NCBI RefSeq assembly: GCF_013409345.1
Contig: NZ_JACCBB010000001.1
Location: 434,001-498,000, forward strand
Length of the DNA: 64,000 nt
DNA from: Kineococcus aurantiacus
Lineage (GTDB): Bacteria > Actinomycetota > Actinomycetes > Actinomycetales > Kineococcaceae
Reading direction: 5' to 3'
Shown here: positions 19,592 to 29,100 of the stretch, in pieces
How positions within the stretch are numbered: the stretch's first letter is position 1
Layout: each line of letters opens with the position of its first letter
Notes under the pieces: model-generated
Told to the model about the DNA's origin: nothing
Seen by the model: the letters and a program-made list of their open reading frames with translations, nothing else
The model's database searches: none
Translations under genes and position numbers: made by a program

Positions 19592-20191
19592 TCAGCCCGC
19601 TTCGCGGGCGGCGCGGCGGCGGGAGAGCTCGTCGGCCAGGACCATGGCCCCTTCGCCCTCCTCGCGGGGGGCGGGGCGCTCGCTGGGCAGGGAGGCCAGC
19701 TCGCCCTCCACCTCGCGCCAGACGCGGCCGACGGCGATGCCGAAGACCCCCTGGCCGCCCTGGACGAGATCTATCACCTCGTCCGCCGAGGTGCACTCGT
19801 AGACGCTGGCGCCGTCGGACATGAGGGTGATCTGGGCCAGGTCGTCGACACCGCGCTCGCGCAGGTGCGTGACGGCGGTGCGGATCTGGTGCAGGGAGAC
19901 CCCGGTGTCCAGCAGCCGCTTGACGACCTTGAGCACGAGGATGTCGCGGAAGCCGTAGAGGCGCTGCGTGCCCGAGCCGGAGGCCCCGCGCACGCTGGGC
20001 TCGACCAGACCGGTGCGGGCCCAGTAGTCCAGCTGCCGGTAGGTGATGCCGGCGGCCTTGCACGCGGTCTGCCCGCGGTACCCGACCTCGTCGTCGAGGT
20101 CCGGGAGGTCCTCGGTGAAGAGCACACCTTGAGCACGGGCGGGTCGGGTCGACTTCCGCGACGACCCCGCGACTGTGTCGCCACTGCTCAC
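19592..20191 (-). CDS. MerR family transcriptional regulator
   Basis: A 199-residue MerR-type protein, with a winged-HTH at about residues 38-105 (GITYRQLDYWARTGLVEPSV, GFRDILVLKVVKRLLDTGVS). It sits in the same order as the second MerR gene of the mycobacterial garA locus. No sensor cysteines are evident, so the signal is unknown. The chosen start, GTG at 20191, has a GAGGAGG ribosome site 6 bases away; longer starts lack one. Likely autoregulated with the conserved neighbors. Confidence 0.88.
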   Translation of the reverse strand: MSSGDTVAGSSRKSTRPARAQGVLFTEDLPDLDDEVGYRGQTACKAAGITYRQLDYWARTGLVEPSVRGASGSGTQRLYGFRDILVLKVVKRLLDTGVSLHQIRTAVTHLRERGVDDLAQITLMSDGASVYECTSADEVIDLVQGGQGVFGIAVGRVWREVEGELASLPSERPAPREEGEGAMVLADELSRRRAAREAG

Positions 20192-20344
20192 GCCGGCCTC
20201 CTCGTCATCGCCACCCGACGAGTGTTCGATCGGGAGCGTCCTGCACACTGACCGTAGAAGAGCACCCGCGGAGCGTCAACGAGGCGCGCGGCGCGCCGCG
20301 GCCCGTGACCCAGTTGTGACCCGGACGGTCGGCCGGTCATCCGG

Positions 20345-20824
20345 CTACTCCCGCCCCGAGCCCGACTCGAAGTCCTCGGGCGAGATGTGGTCGAGGAACT
20401 CGCGGAACTTCTCCACCTCGTCCTCGTCCTCGTCGGGCACCGGTACGCCGCCGGAGTCCAGGACCCCCTCGGCGCCGACGATGGGGCAGCCCACCCGCAG
20501 CGCCAGCGCGATCGCGTCCGACGTGCGGGAGCTGACCGTCAGCCCGCCGTCGAAGGCGAGCTCGGCGTAGTAGACGTTGTCCTTGACCGCGACGATCCGG
20601 ACCTCCTCCAGACGCCGGCCGACGGCCTCGATGACGTCCTTGAGCAGGTCGTGGGTCAGCGGCCGCGGGGGCACGACGCCCTGCTGGGCGAAGGCGATGG
20701 CGCTGGCCTCGGGGGCGCCGATCCAGATCGGCAGGTACCGGTCGCCGTCCCGTTCGCGCAGCAGCACGATCGGGTTGTTGGAAGGCATCTCGACCCTGAC
20801 GCCGATGACATCGAGCGCACGCAC
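20345..20824 (-). CDS. Bifunctional nuclease domain protein (DUF151/BFN)
   Basis: A 159-residue DUF151 protein: VRVEMPSNNPIVLLRE near the N-terminus, YLPIWIGAPEASAIA and SSRTSDAIALALR later. Plant and bacterial homologs have DNase/RNase activity in vitro. It lies between the two MerR-type genes exactly as in mycobacteria. Acidic C-terminal tail (PDEDEDEVEKFREFL). The GTG start at 20824 is 6 bp after TACGGT, so it is probably leaderless. Confidence 0.88.
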   Translation of the reverse strand: MRALDVIGVRVEMPSNNPIVLLRERDGDRYLPIWIGAPEASAIAFAQQGVVPPRPLTHDLLKDVIEAVGRRLEEVRIVAVKDNVYYAELAFDGGLTVSSRTSDAIALALRVGCPIVGAEGVLDSGGVPVPDEDEDEVEKFREFLDHISPEDFESGSGRE

Positions 20825-20830
20825 CTGCCC

Positions 20831-20836
20831 ACCGTA
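20831..20836 (-). promoter_or_regulatory. -10 element (TACGGT) of leaderless BFN gene
   Basis: Minus-strand TACGGT with a 6-bp spacer to the GTG start. Confidence 0.5.
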
Positions 20837-20860
20837 CCCCCGAACGCCGCCGACGGCGGA

Positions 20861-21622
20861 TCAGCGGGTCGTGCGCCCCAGCGCGCCGGCGACGAGGGCG
20901 GTGTGCAGCCGCAGGCAGGCCGCGGCGATCTCGCGCACCACCTGCTCGGCCCGCGCCGCCTGCTCCGAGGACGCCGAGCGCTGGCCCGAGCGCTGCAGCG
21001 GTGCGGCGACCTGCTCGGCCAGGGCGACCTCGCGGTCGGCGGCCGTGCGGAAGATGCGCAGGTGGCGGGCCTCGATGCCGTGCGCGGACAGGTCGGCCGC
21101 GGCCCGCAGGACCTCCAGCGCCTCCCCGTCGTACCAGGGCCCGCCCGGGGCCGGGGACAGCACGCCGAAGCCCTCCAGGGCGTCCAGCAGCTCGGCGTCG
21201 ACCCCGGACTCGCGCAGCAGCTCGCTGCGGGTCAGCCGCAGACCGGCGGCGTGCCCGTCGAACCGGTCCGCGCCGGGCACGCCCTGCACGACCAGGGCCG
21301 GCGGGACGCGGGGGGCGGCCTCGACCGGGTCGGGCAGCTCCAGGCCGCGGTCCAGCGCCTCGAGGTTCTCCCGGATGACCTTCAGCGGCAGGTAGTGGTC
21401 GCGCTGGGCCGACAGCACGTACCGCAGCCGGTCGACGTCGTCGGAGGAGAACTTGCGGTACCCCGCGGCCGTCCGGCCGGGCTCGACCAGACCCTGCTCC
21501 TCCAGGAAGCGGATCTTGGAGATCGTGATGTCGGGGAACTCCGGGATGAGGATCGCCATGACCTCACCGATCGTCATGCGCGGCGCGCTGGGGTCCAGCG
21601 CGCGGGCACCGGCGGCGCTCAC
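20861..21622 (-). CDS. ftsR: MerR-family regulator FtsR
   Basis: A 253-residue MerR-like regulator (MTIGEVMAILIPEFPDITIS, then KIRFLEEQGLVEPGRTAAGYR). Position immediately after garA/odhI identifies it as the ortholog of C. glutamicum FtsR, an activator of ftsZ, and of M. tuberculosis Rv1828. It overlaps garA by GTGA, coupling a cell-division regulator to a TCA-cycle regulator. Start at GTG 21622; upstream in-frame sequence belongs to the garA region and is not coding in this frame. Confidence 0.87.
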   Translation of the reverse strand: MSAAGARALDPSAPRMTIGEVMAILIPEFPDITISKIRFLEEQGLVEPGRTAAGYRKFSSDDVDRLRYVLSAQRDHYLPLKVIRENLEALDRGLELPDPVEAAPRVPPALVVQGVPGADRFDGHAAGLRLTRSELLRESGVDAELLDALEGFGVLSPAPGGPWYDGEALEVLRAAADLSAHGIEARHLRIFRTAADREVALAEQVAAPLQRSGQRSASSEQAARAEQVVREIAAACLRLHTALVAGALGRTTR

Positions 21623-22143
21623 GGGCGGCCCTGGGCGCGGGGGCTGGGGTGGAACTCCAGCCGGTACTTGCCGATCTGGACCTCGTCGCCCGCGCCGAGC
21701 AGCACGTCGTCGATGCGCTCGCGGTTGACGTAGGTGCCGTTGAGGCTGCCCACGTCCCGCACCCGGAACCCCGGACCGGTCGCCGGGTCGGGGGCGCGCA
21801 GGAACTCGGCGTGCTTGCGCGAGACCGTGACGTCGTCGAGGAAGATGTCGCTGGTCTGGTGCCGGCCGGCCGAGGTCCGCTCGGCGTCCAGCAGGAACCG
21901 GGACCCGGCGTTGGGGCCCCGGCGCACGACCAGCAGCGCCGACCCCGCCGGCAGCGCCTCGATGGCCTCGGTGTCCTCGACGGTCAGGCCGCGGTCGGCG
22001 GCCTCGTGGACCTCCGGCACGGCCAGCCCCGTGAAGGACATCGTGGAGTCGACGGGACGTTCGGGAGCGGGACGGTCCGGGGTCGTCCCCGTCTCCGGCC
22101 GGTCGTTCGGCCCACCGGTCGGATCGGAACCCGGCGAAGACAT
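21619..22143 (-). CDS. garA: FHA-domain protein GarA/OdhI
   Basis: A 174-residue FHA protein (FHA at about residues 67-165: GRHQTSDIFLDDVTVSRKHA, GSLNGTYVN). In mycobacteria and corynebacteria it binds and inhibits 2-oxoglutarate dehydrogenase and controls glutamate dehydrogenase; PknB/PknG phosphorylation of an ETTx motif in the N-terminal tail shuts it off. Here the tail reads LTVEDTEAIEAL with no ETT; T54 and T58 are the only nearby candidates. ATG 22143 has an AGAGGTGG ribosome site. Context with gcvH, ftsR and BFN supports the assignment. Confidence 0.9.
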   Translation of the reverse strand: MSSPGSDPTGGPNDRPETGTTPDRPAPERPVDSTMSFTGLAVPEVHEAADRGLTVEDTEAIEALPAGSALLVVRRGPNAGSRFLLDAERTSAGRHQTSDIFLDDVTVSRKHAEFLRAPDPATGPGFRVRDVGSLNGTYVNRERIDDVLLGAGDEVQIGKYRLEFHPSPRAQGRP

Positions 22144-22291
22144 CGACACCCACCTCTCGCTGGCAGAGCACGTGATGACGGTCTGCCGACCGGTCGTCAC
22201 GTTCGGAACTTCGGGAGCCACCCTAGCCGGGCCGACCCCGCAGGTCAGCCCGCGTGTCGCCACGCGGGTGACCGGAGGCCCGGCGAGGGCC

Positions 22292-22675
22292 TCAGCCCAC
22301 GTGGGCGGTGTAGGCGGCCGCGTCCAGCAGCCCCTCGACCTGGGCCGGGTCCTCGGGGGTCAGGGTGAACATCCAGCCGTCGCCGTAGGGGTCGGTGTTG
22401 ACCAGGTCCGGGCGGGTCTCCAGGCCGGGGTTGTGGCCGGTCACGGTGCCCGAGACGGGCGCGGTGATGTCGCTGACGCTCTTGGTCGACTCGACCTCCC
22501 CGCAGGCCCCGCCGGCGCTGACCGCCTCGCCCTCGGCCGGGAGGGAGACGTAGACGACGTCACCGAGCTGGTCCTGGGCGTGGTCGGTGATGCCCACCCG
22601 GACGGTGCCGTCGGCCTCGACGCGCACCCACTCGTGCTCGCTGGTGTACCGCAGGTCGGCGGGGACGTTCGACAT
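22292..22675 (-). CDS. gcvH: Glycine cleavage system H protein
   Basis: A 127-residue lipoyl carrier of the glycine cleavage system; the lipoyl lysine is K65 in GEVESTKSVSDI. Full length with typical start YTSEHEWVRVE. It is separated from gcvP, which alone carries a glycine riboswitch. The start ATG is preceded by GGAGGG at a somewhat short distance; the gene lies 29 bp from the DUF881 gene and may be cotranscribed with it. Confidence 0.96.
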   Translation of the reverse strand: MSNVPADLRYTSEHEWVRVEADGTVRVGITDHAQDQLGDVVYVSLPAEGEAVSAGGACGEVESTKSVSDITAPVSGTVTGHNPGLETRPDLVNTDPYGDGWMFTLTPEDPAQVEGLLDAAAYTAHVG

Positions 22676-22704
22676 GGTGCGGAGGGCTCCTCGGGAGACG
22701 GGCG

Positions 22705-23454
22705 TCACGGCCGCGGCGACGCCGGGCGAGCGTACTGAGGCGCCGAGACGGCGTGCAAGGCGGTCACCCGCACGCCGTCCTCCCCCGGCGCCCGGGCGAC
22801 CGCGAGGTCGGCCCCGGCCGAGCGCAGCGTCTCCCGGACCCCGCCGGGGATGTCCATCGCCGTGGCCAGGGTGGAGGGGTCGCCGATGACGCTGACGACG
22901 TACGGGGACCGTTCGAGGCGGCCGTCGACGAGGACGCCCCCGCTGCCGTCGGTGAAGGCCGTCTGGGCCACGACGCGGGTGGAGCCGATCTGGATCGCCT
23001 CGGCGCCGGAGTCGCGCAGCTCCTGGACGAGCTGGATGAAGTTGGTCGAGCGCAGCGCGCCCGAGGGGTCGGTGACGGTCGCCACGACGCCGGGCCCGTG
23101 CGCGGGCAGGGTGCCCGCCAGCACGCCGTACTGCTGGGCCCGCGCCGAGGCCGCGGCGGCCGCGGCCTGCGCCTGGTCCGAGCCCTCGGTCAGCTCCCGG
23201 CGGGTCGTCTCCAGGTCCTGGACCTCCCCGGCGAGCCGGTCGCCGCGGTCGGTGGTGTCGTCCAGGATGCGGACCAGGTCGCTCTCGCGCAGGTCGGCCA
23301 GACCGGACACGTTCGTCTGCCGCACCTGCACGACGACCCCGAAACCCAGTGCGGCGCACAGCACCCCGGCCAGCAGCTGACCACGGGTGGCGCGCGGCCC
23401 GGCGGCCCGCCACAGCCGGCGCCAGGGGTTGGCGCGCGGTTCGCCGGCGCTCAC
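22705..23454 (-). CDS. DUF881 membrane-anchored protein (second copy)
   Basis: A 249-residue DUF881 protein with one N-terminal TM helix (LLAGVLCAALGFGVVVQV), a coiled coil and an extracytoplasmic domain (SGAEAIQIGSTRVVAQTAF, YVVSVIGDP). Two DUF881 genes flank a DUF1290 gene here, an arrangement conserved across actinobacteria near gcvH. Function is unknown, probably in the cell envelope or division. GTG start overlaps the sbp stop by 4 bp. Confidence 0.85.
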   Translation of the reverse strand: MSAGEPRANPWRRLWRAAGPRATRGQLLAGVLCAALGFGVVVQVRQTNVSGLADLRESDLVRILDDTTDRGDRLAGEVQDLETTRRELTEGSDQAQAAAAAASARAQQYGVLAGTLPAHGPGVVATVTDPSGALRSTNFIQLVQELRDSGAEAIQIGSTRVVAQTAFTDGSGGVLVDGRLERSPYVVSVIGDPSTLATAMDIPGGVRETLRSAGADLAVARAPGEDGVRVTALHAVSAPQYARPASPRP

Positions 23455-23783
23455 GCGTTGAACAGGTGCCGGCGGATCGCGGCGACGTTGGAGAAGATCC
23501 GCACCCCGAGCACCACGACGACCCCGGTGGACAGCTGGGACCCGACCCCGAGCTGGTCGCCGAGGTAGACGATGAGCGCGGCCACGACGGCGTTGGAGGC
23601 GAAGGAGACCACGAACACCCTGTCGTCGAAGATGCCGTCCAGGACGGCGCGCAGACCGCCGAAGACGGCGTCGAGGGCGGCGACGACGGCGATGGGCAGG
23701 TAGGGCTGCAGCGCCACCGGCACCTCCGGGTGCAGGAGCACCCCCACGACGACGCCCACGACGAGTCCGACGGCTGCGATCAC
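23451..23783 (-). CDS. sbp: Small basic protein (DUF1290)
   Basis: A 110-residue membrane protein with three TM helices, matching the Sbp/DUF1290 family found next to division genes in Gram-positives (YLPIAVVAALDAVFGGLRA is the conserved core). GTG 23783 lies 8 bp after TAGGGT, which overlaps the stop of the upstream DUF881 gene, so either read-through or a leaderless internal promoter is possible. Function unknown. Confidence 0.86.
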   Translation of the reverse strand: MIAAVGLVVGVVVGVLLHPEVPVALQPYLPIAVVAALDAVFGGLRAVLDGIFDDRVFVVSFASNAVVAALIVYLGDQLGVGSQLSTGVVVVLGVRIFSNVAAIRRHLFNA

Positions 23784-23794
23784 GTCGCGGAACC

Positions 23795-24682
23795 CTACTG
23801 GCCCTGCGCCGGGCCCCGCGCCAGGCGCAGGTCCAGCCGCGCGGCGGGCAGCCGGAGGTCGTCGGCCGGGGAGACCTGCGTGCGCAGGCCGTAGTTGTCG
23901 CGCAGGACCTGCAGGTAGCGGCCGGCGACCGAGGTGGCGAAGGCCGTCTGCATCGCGGTGGGGTCCCCGATCGCGGCGACCGCGTACGGCGGGGTCAGGG
24001 GCCGGTAGTCGACGAGCACGGCCTCCCCCGCGGCCCGGATGGACGACAGCGGCCCCAGGCGCTGGCCGTTGACCGCGACGGCCTCGGCCCCGGCGGCCCA
24101 CAGGCCGTTGACGACGAGCTGCACGTCGCGGTCGACGACCCGGCCCGAGCTCGTGGCGGGCCCCTCGCCCGCGGGGGCGTCGTCGAGGACGACCCGCAGC
24201 CCCGGCCCGGTGACGGCCGTCGCGGCCGCGGCGACCTCCAGGCCGGAGGACTGCGCGTCGGCCGAGGCGGCGGGGGCGCCGCCCAGCGCGGCCGCCAGGC
24301 GGGCGTTCTCGGCCTGCAGGGCGCCGGCGCGCGCGGCGAGGCCGTCGGCCCGGGCCGTGCCGTCCTCGATGCGCTGCACCAGCGCGGCCCGGCCGCGGTC
24401 GGCGTCGGGGGCGGCGGCGGCGGCCCGCACGCCCGCGACGGCGAACAGGGCGCCGGTGGCCAGCAGGGCGAGGGTCGTCACCACCCGGTCGGCCCGCCGC
24501 GGTCCCCGCCCCGTCTCGGCGCGGCGGCGCGCGGCCGCCGCGTAGCCGGGGTCCAGGGGCCGGGTCATGACCTCGGTGAGCAGCCGCGTGCTGGCGGCCG
24601 GGTCGCGGTGGGGGTCGACGTGCACGGGCAGGCGCAGGGGCGAGCGGAAGGGCAGGCGGAGGGGCGGGCGCGGGGACCTCAT
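23795..24682 (-). CDS. DUF881 membrane-anchored protein (first copy)
   Basis: A 295-residue DUF881 protein. It has a long Pro/Arg-rich cytoplasmic tail (RPPLRLPFRSPLRLPVHV), one TM helix at about residues 70-90, a coiled coil, then the DUF881 domain (GAEAVAVNGQRLGPLSSIRA, YAVAAIGDPTAM). The start ATG at 24682 overlaps the pgsA stop (ATGA), which supports the long form; an ATG at 24568 would give a form without the repeat tail. Confidence 0.84.
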   Translation of the reverse strand: MRSPRPPLRLPFRSPLRLPVHVDPHRDPAASTRLLTEVMTRPLDPGYAAAARRRAETGRGPRRADRVVTTLALLATGALFAVAGVRAAAAAPDADRGRAALVQRIEDGTARADGLAARAGALQAENARLAAALGGAPAASADAQSSGLEVAAAATAVTGPGLRVVLDDAPAGEGPATSSGRVVDRDVQLVVNGLWAAGAEAVAVNGQRLGPLSSIRAAGEAVLVDYRPLTPPYAVAAIGDPTAMQTAFATSVAGRYLQVLRDNYGLRTQVSPADDLRLPAARLDLRLARGPAQGQ

Positions 24683-25266
24683 GGGCGGTGCTCGGCCCGC
24701 CACAGCTGCCGGACCTGCTGCAGGTACAGCACCCCGGCCCACCAGTACAGGCCGGTCCCCCACAGCGCGAAGGCCCAGCCCAGGGCGCCGGCGACCAGCG
24801 AAAGGGTCGCGGACAGCTCCCCGAGCAGCAGCAGGGGGAAGGCGTACAGCAGGCAGAAGGTGCCGGCCTTGCCCAGGAAGTGCACCGGCAGGGCGCTGTG
24901 GCCGAGCCGGGCCAGCACCGGCAGGGTCGCGAGCATCGTCGCGTCGCGGGCCACGAGGACGACGACGAGCCACCACGGGACGAGCCCGCGGTAGGCCAGC
25001 CCCAGCAGCGTCGTGAGGATGTAGAGGCGGTCGGCGAACGGGTCGAGCACCTGCCCCAGGCGCGTCACCTGGTTCCACCGGCGCGCCAGGTTGCCGTCGA
25101 GGTAGTCGCTGGCGCCGCTGACGGCGAGGACGGCCAGGGCCCAGCCGTCCCGGCCGTCGAGGATGAGCAGCGCGAAGACGGGCACGAGCAGGAGGCGCAG
25201 GAAGCTCAGGGCGTTCGGGACGGTGAGCACGCGGTCGCTGACGACCTGACCGCTCGCCGTCGCCAC
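24679..25266 (-). CDS. pgsA: CDP-alcohol phosphatidyltransferase (PgsA-like)
   Basis: A 195-residue multi-TM enzyme with the complete CDP-alcohol phosphotransferase motif D57-G58-x2-A61-R62-x8-G71-x3-D75-x3-D79. It condenses CDP-diacylglycerol with a polar alcohol; position next to DUF881/sbp/gcvH matches M. tuberculosis pgsA2 (Rv1822). Whether the acceptor is glycerol 3-phosphate, or a phospholipid as in cardiolipin synthase, is not clear from sequence. GTG 25266 has a GGGAGGGA ribosome site. Confidence 0.86.
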   Translation of the reverse strand: MATASGQVVSDRVLTVPNALSFLRLLLVPVFALLILDGRDGWALAVLAVSGASDYLDGNLARRWNQVTRLGQVLDPFADRLYILTTLLGLAYRGLVPWWLVVVLVARDATMLATLPVLARLGHSALPVHFLGKAGTFCLLYAFPLLLLGELSATLSLVAGALGWAFALWGTGLYWWAGVLYLQQVRQLWRAEHRP

Positions 25267-25394
25267 GCCGTCCCTCCCCGTGCACCTCGTCCTGGGCCAG
25301 CAGCCTACGACCCGTGACGGGCAGGTCCCGCGCCCGGCGTACAGTCGCCGTGTTGACCGACACCTGTCGCAGAACAAGACCTGAGGAGAACCCC

Positions 25395-26150
25395 GTGCCC
25401 ACCTACGACCTCGCCGACCGCTCGGCCCTCGTCACCGGCGGCGGCTCCGGCATCGGCCGCGCCGTCGCCCTCGAACTCGCCCGCAACGGCGCCGCCGTCC
25501 TCGTCGTCGACCTGTCGGGCGGCTCCGCCGAGGCCGTCGCGGCCGAGATCACGGCGGCCGGCGGGACGGCGCGGGCGTTCGCCGGGGACGTCGCCGACCC
25601 CGACACCCACGTCGCGGCCGTCGCGGCCGCCGGGGCGCTGGCCCCCCTGCGGGTCGCCGTCAACAACGCCGGCGTCGGCGGGGAGGCCAAGCCCGTCGCC
25701 GAGTACTCCCTGGACTCCTGGCACCGGGTCGTCGACGTCAACCTCCACGCGGTGTTCTACGCGCTCAGGGCGCAGATCCCGGCGATGGTCGCCGCCGGGG
25801 GCGGGTCCATCGTCAACATGGCCTCGGTGCTCGGCAGCGTCGGGATCGCCGGGTCCAGCGCCTACGTGACGACCAAGCACGCCCTCGTGGGCCTGACGAA
25901 GAACGCCGCGCTGGAGTACTCCGCGCAGGGCGTGCGCGTCAACGCGGTCGGGCCGGGGTTCATCCGCACCCCGCTGCTGGAGGCCAACCTCACCGACGAG
26001 GCCCAGGCCGCCCTGGCCGCCCAGCACGCCACGGGCCGGCTGGGCACCCCCGAGGAGGTCGCGGCCCTCACCGCGTTCCTGGCCAGCGACGCCGCGAGCT
26101 TCGTGACCGGTTCGTACCACCTCGTCGACGGCGGCTACGCCGCGCACTGA
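25395..26150 (+). CDS. SDR-family oxidoreductase
   Basis: A 251-residue classical short-chain dehydrogenase: cofactor motif TGGGSGIGR (14-22), VNNAG (89-93), catalytic S144, Y157 and K161, and C-terminal DGGYAAH. Asp39 after the second strand suggests NAD preference. Start GTG at 25395 with a GAGGAGAA ribosome site. Upstream TACAGT (25340-25345) may be its -10. The substrate is unknown; the length and motifs fit 3-hydroxyacyl or 3-oxoacyl type SDRs. Confidence 0.9.
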   Translation: MPTYDLADRSALVTGGGSGIGRAVALELARNGAAVLVVDLSGGSAEAVAAEITAAGGTARAFAGDVADPDTHVAAVAAAGALAPLRVAVNNAGVGGEAKPVAEYSLDSWHRVVDVNLHAVFYALRAQIPAMVAAGGGSIVNMASVLGSVGIAGSSAYVTTKHALVGLTKNAALEYSAQGVRVNAVGPGFIRTPLLEANLTDEAQAALAAQHATGRLGTPEEVAALTAFLASDAASFVTGSYHLVDGGYAAH

Positions 26151-26177
26151 CCCCGCGCGCGCCCCGTGGCCCGGGCC

Positions 26178-29100
26178 TCAGCCGAGGTCGGCGAGGGCCC
26201 TGAGCACCCGCTCGTCGCTCACGGGGTGCGCCGTCGGGATCCCCGGCGCGAACTTCTGCAGCCGCAGCTCCTCCAGCGTCCAGCGCAGGCGCGCCAGTTC
26301 CGGCGGGACGGGCGTGCCCGCGCGCCGGACCCGCCCCGCCCACGCGTCGCGGACCCGGGCGAACTCGGCCATCCGCACCCGGTCGCGCTGGGGATCGTCC
26401 GGCATCGTGGCCAGCCGCCGGTCGATGCCCTGCAGGTAGCGCAGCAGGTCCGGGAGCCGGTCGATCCCGGTCTCGGCGACGAACCCGGCGTGCACGAGCC
26501 CGGTGAACTGCTCGCGCACGTCGGCCAGCGAGGGCACGAGCGTCAGGCTGGAGGTGCGGGAGATGTTCTTCTCCACCGCCGCGGCCGTCCGCAGCACGCG
26601 CAGGGTCCGGTCGACGGCCGTGGCGGTGAGCTCGGTGAACCGGGGCCGCACCGCGGCCAGCAGCTGCTCGAACCCCTCCGCCGTCCGGACCTCCGCCCCG
26701 CCGGCCTCGTCGAGCAGCTGGGCCGCCGCGGCGTGCGCGGCGTCGGCGAAGACGGCGCCGGCGTTCCCGTGCGGGGCGCGGGCCAGCAGCAGCTTGGCGT
26801 CGTTGGCCAGCCGGTCCTGGACGGCCTTGGCCGGGGACGGCAGCGCCAGCAGCAGCAGGCGCAGGACCCCCTCGCGGTGGGCGGTGCGCGCCTGGGCGTC
26901 CGTGGGGAAGGTGCGCAGCCCCACCGTGGCGCCCTCGTCGACCAGCGCGGGGAACGAGGTGACGTCGCTGCCGCGCACGACGCTGGTGTGGGTGGTCTCG
27001 ATCCGCGCGGGCAGGTTCGCCCAGGACGTCTCCCCCGTGCGCTGCACCTCGTCGGCCGCGGCCGTCAGGGTCTCCTCGACGGTGGACTCCAGCTGGGCCC
27101 GCAACCGGGGGAAGTCCTTCCCGGCGGCGATGACGGAGCCGTCGGCGCCCAGCACCCGGAACGTCGGGCGCAGGTGGGCGGGGACCTTGGACCAGTCGAC
27201 GTCCTGCTCGTAGATCTCGGTGCCGTCGCCCAGCCGCGGCATCTCCCGCTCGAACGCGGCCCAGAACCGCTCCTCGTGCGGCCGGACCCGCTCGAGGAAC
27301 CTGCTCGCCTTGTCGGGGGCGGGGGCGAGGTTCCTGCGCAGCTCCTTGGGCAGGGAGCGGATCATCGCCGTCACCAGGTCGTGCCGCAGACCGGGGACCT
27401 GCCACAGCAGGTCGCGGTCGTCGAAGCGGTTGACGACCTCCACGGGCACGTCGACCGTCAGGCCGTCGGCGGCCGAGCCGGGGTCGAAGACGTACTCCAG
27501 CCGCAGCTCCAAGTCCCCCTGGCGCCAGGTCAGCGGGAACTGCTCCTCGCTGACGACGTCCTCCTCGGTGACGAGCATGGCCGGGTCGAACGTCAGCAGT
27601 TCCGGGTCGCCCCGCCGCGCCTCCTTCCACCAGGCGTCGAAGTGGCGGCCGGAGACGACGTCGGCGGGGATCCGCGCGTCGTAGAAGGCGAAGAGGACCT
27701 CGTCGTCGACGACGATGTCGCGGCGGCGGGCGCGGTGCTCGAGCTCCTCGGCCTCGGCGAGCAGTTCGCGGTTGCGGTGGAAGAACGCGTGGCGGGTCTC
27801 GAAGTCGCCCTCGACGAGGGCGTGCCGGATGAACAGGTCCCGGGCCAGTTCGGGGTCGACGCCGCCGTAGGCGACGGTGCGGGAGGCGACGACGGGCACG
27901 CCGTAGAGGGTGACGCGCTCGTTCGCCACGACCGCGGCCCGCTTGCGGGACCAGCGGGGCTCGGAGTAGGTGCGCTTGACGACGTGCTCGGCCAGCGGCT
28001 CGATCCAGCGCGGGTCGATGCCGGCGACGACGCGCGCCCACAACCGGGAGGTCTCGACGAGCTCGGCCGCCACGACCCAGTCGGGGTTCTTGCGGCCCAG
28101 CGCCGAACCGGGCGACAGCGCGAACTTCGCGCCCCGCGCTCCCGTGTACTCCACCTGCGGCCGCCGCTGCTCGCGCCGGCCGGCCTTGTCCTCGCGGACG
28201 TCCTTGAGCCCGATGTTCCCCAGCAGCCCCGCCAGCAGGGACCGGTGCACGGCGTCGCCGTCGTACCCGGGGTCGGGGAACAGCTCGTCCCCGGTGGGTT
28301 CGGCCGGTTCGCGGCGTTCGAGGTCGAACCCCAGGTCGCGCACGACGCGGCGCAGCTGGGAGAAGGTGTCCTGCCACTCCCGGATCCGCAGGAAGTGCAG
28401 CATCTCGGCCTTGACCCGGCGGCGGAACGCCGAGCTGGACAGGTCGCGCTGCAGGTGCTGCAGGTACGACCACAGGTTCAGGTAGGTGAGGAAGTCGGAG
28501 TTCTCGTTCCGGAACCGCGCGTGCAGCTGCGCCGCGCGCTCGCGCTGCTCCAGCGGCCGCTCGCGCGGGTCCTGCACCGACAGCGCCGCGACGACGACGA
28601 GGACGTCGTGCAGGCAGCCGTTGCGCTGGGCCTCCAGCACCATCCGGCCCAGCCGCGGGTCGATGGGCAGTTTCGCCAGGTCCCGGCCGGTGCGGGTCAG
28701 CCGCGGGACCCCGCGGTCGCCGGGGCGGGCCGGTTCGAGGGCGCCGAGCTCGGCCAGCAGGTCCAGGCCGTCGGTGACGGCGCGGCGCTCGGGCGGTTCC
28801 ACGAACGGGAACGCCGCGATGTCGCCCAGGCCCAGGGAGGCCATCTGCAGGATGACGGCGGCCAGGTTGGTGCGCAGGATCTCCGGGTCGGTGAACTCCG
28901 GCCGGGACTCGAAGTCGGCCTGGGAGTACAGCCGGATGCAGATGCCGTCGGCGACGCGGCCGCAGCGGCCGGCGCGCTGGTTCGCCGAGGCCTGCGAGAT
29001 CCGCTCCACGGGCAGGCGCTGGACCTTGGTGCGGTGGGAGTACCGGGAGATCCGGGCGGTCCCGGCGTCCACGACGTAGCGGATCCCCGGGACGGTCAGG

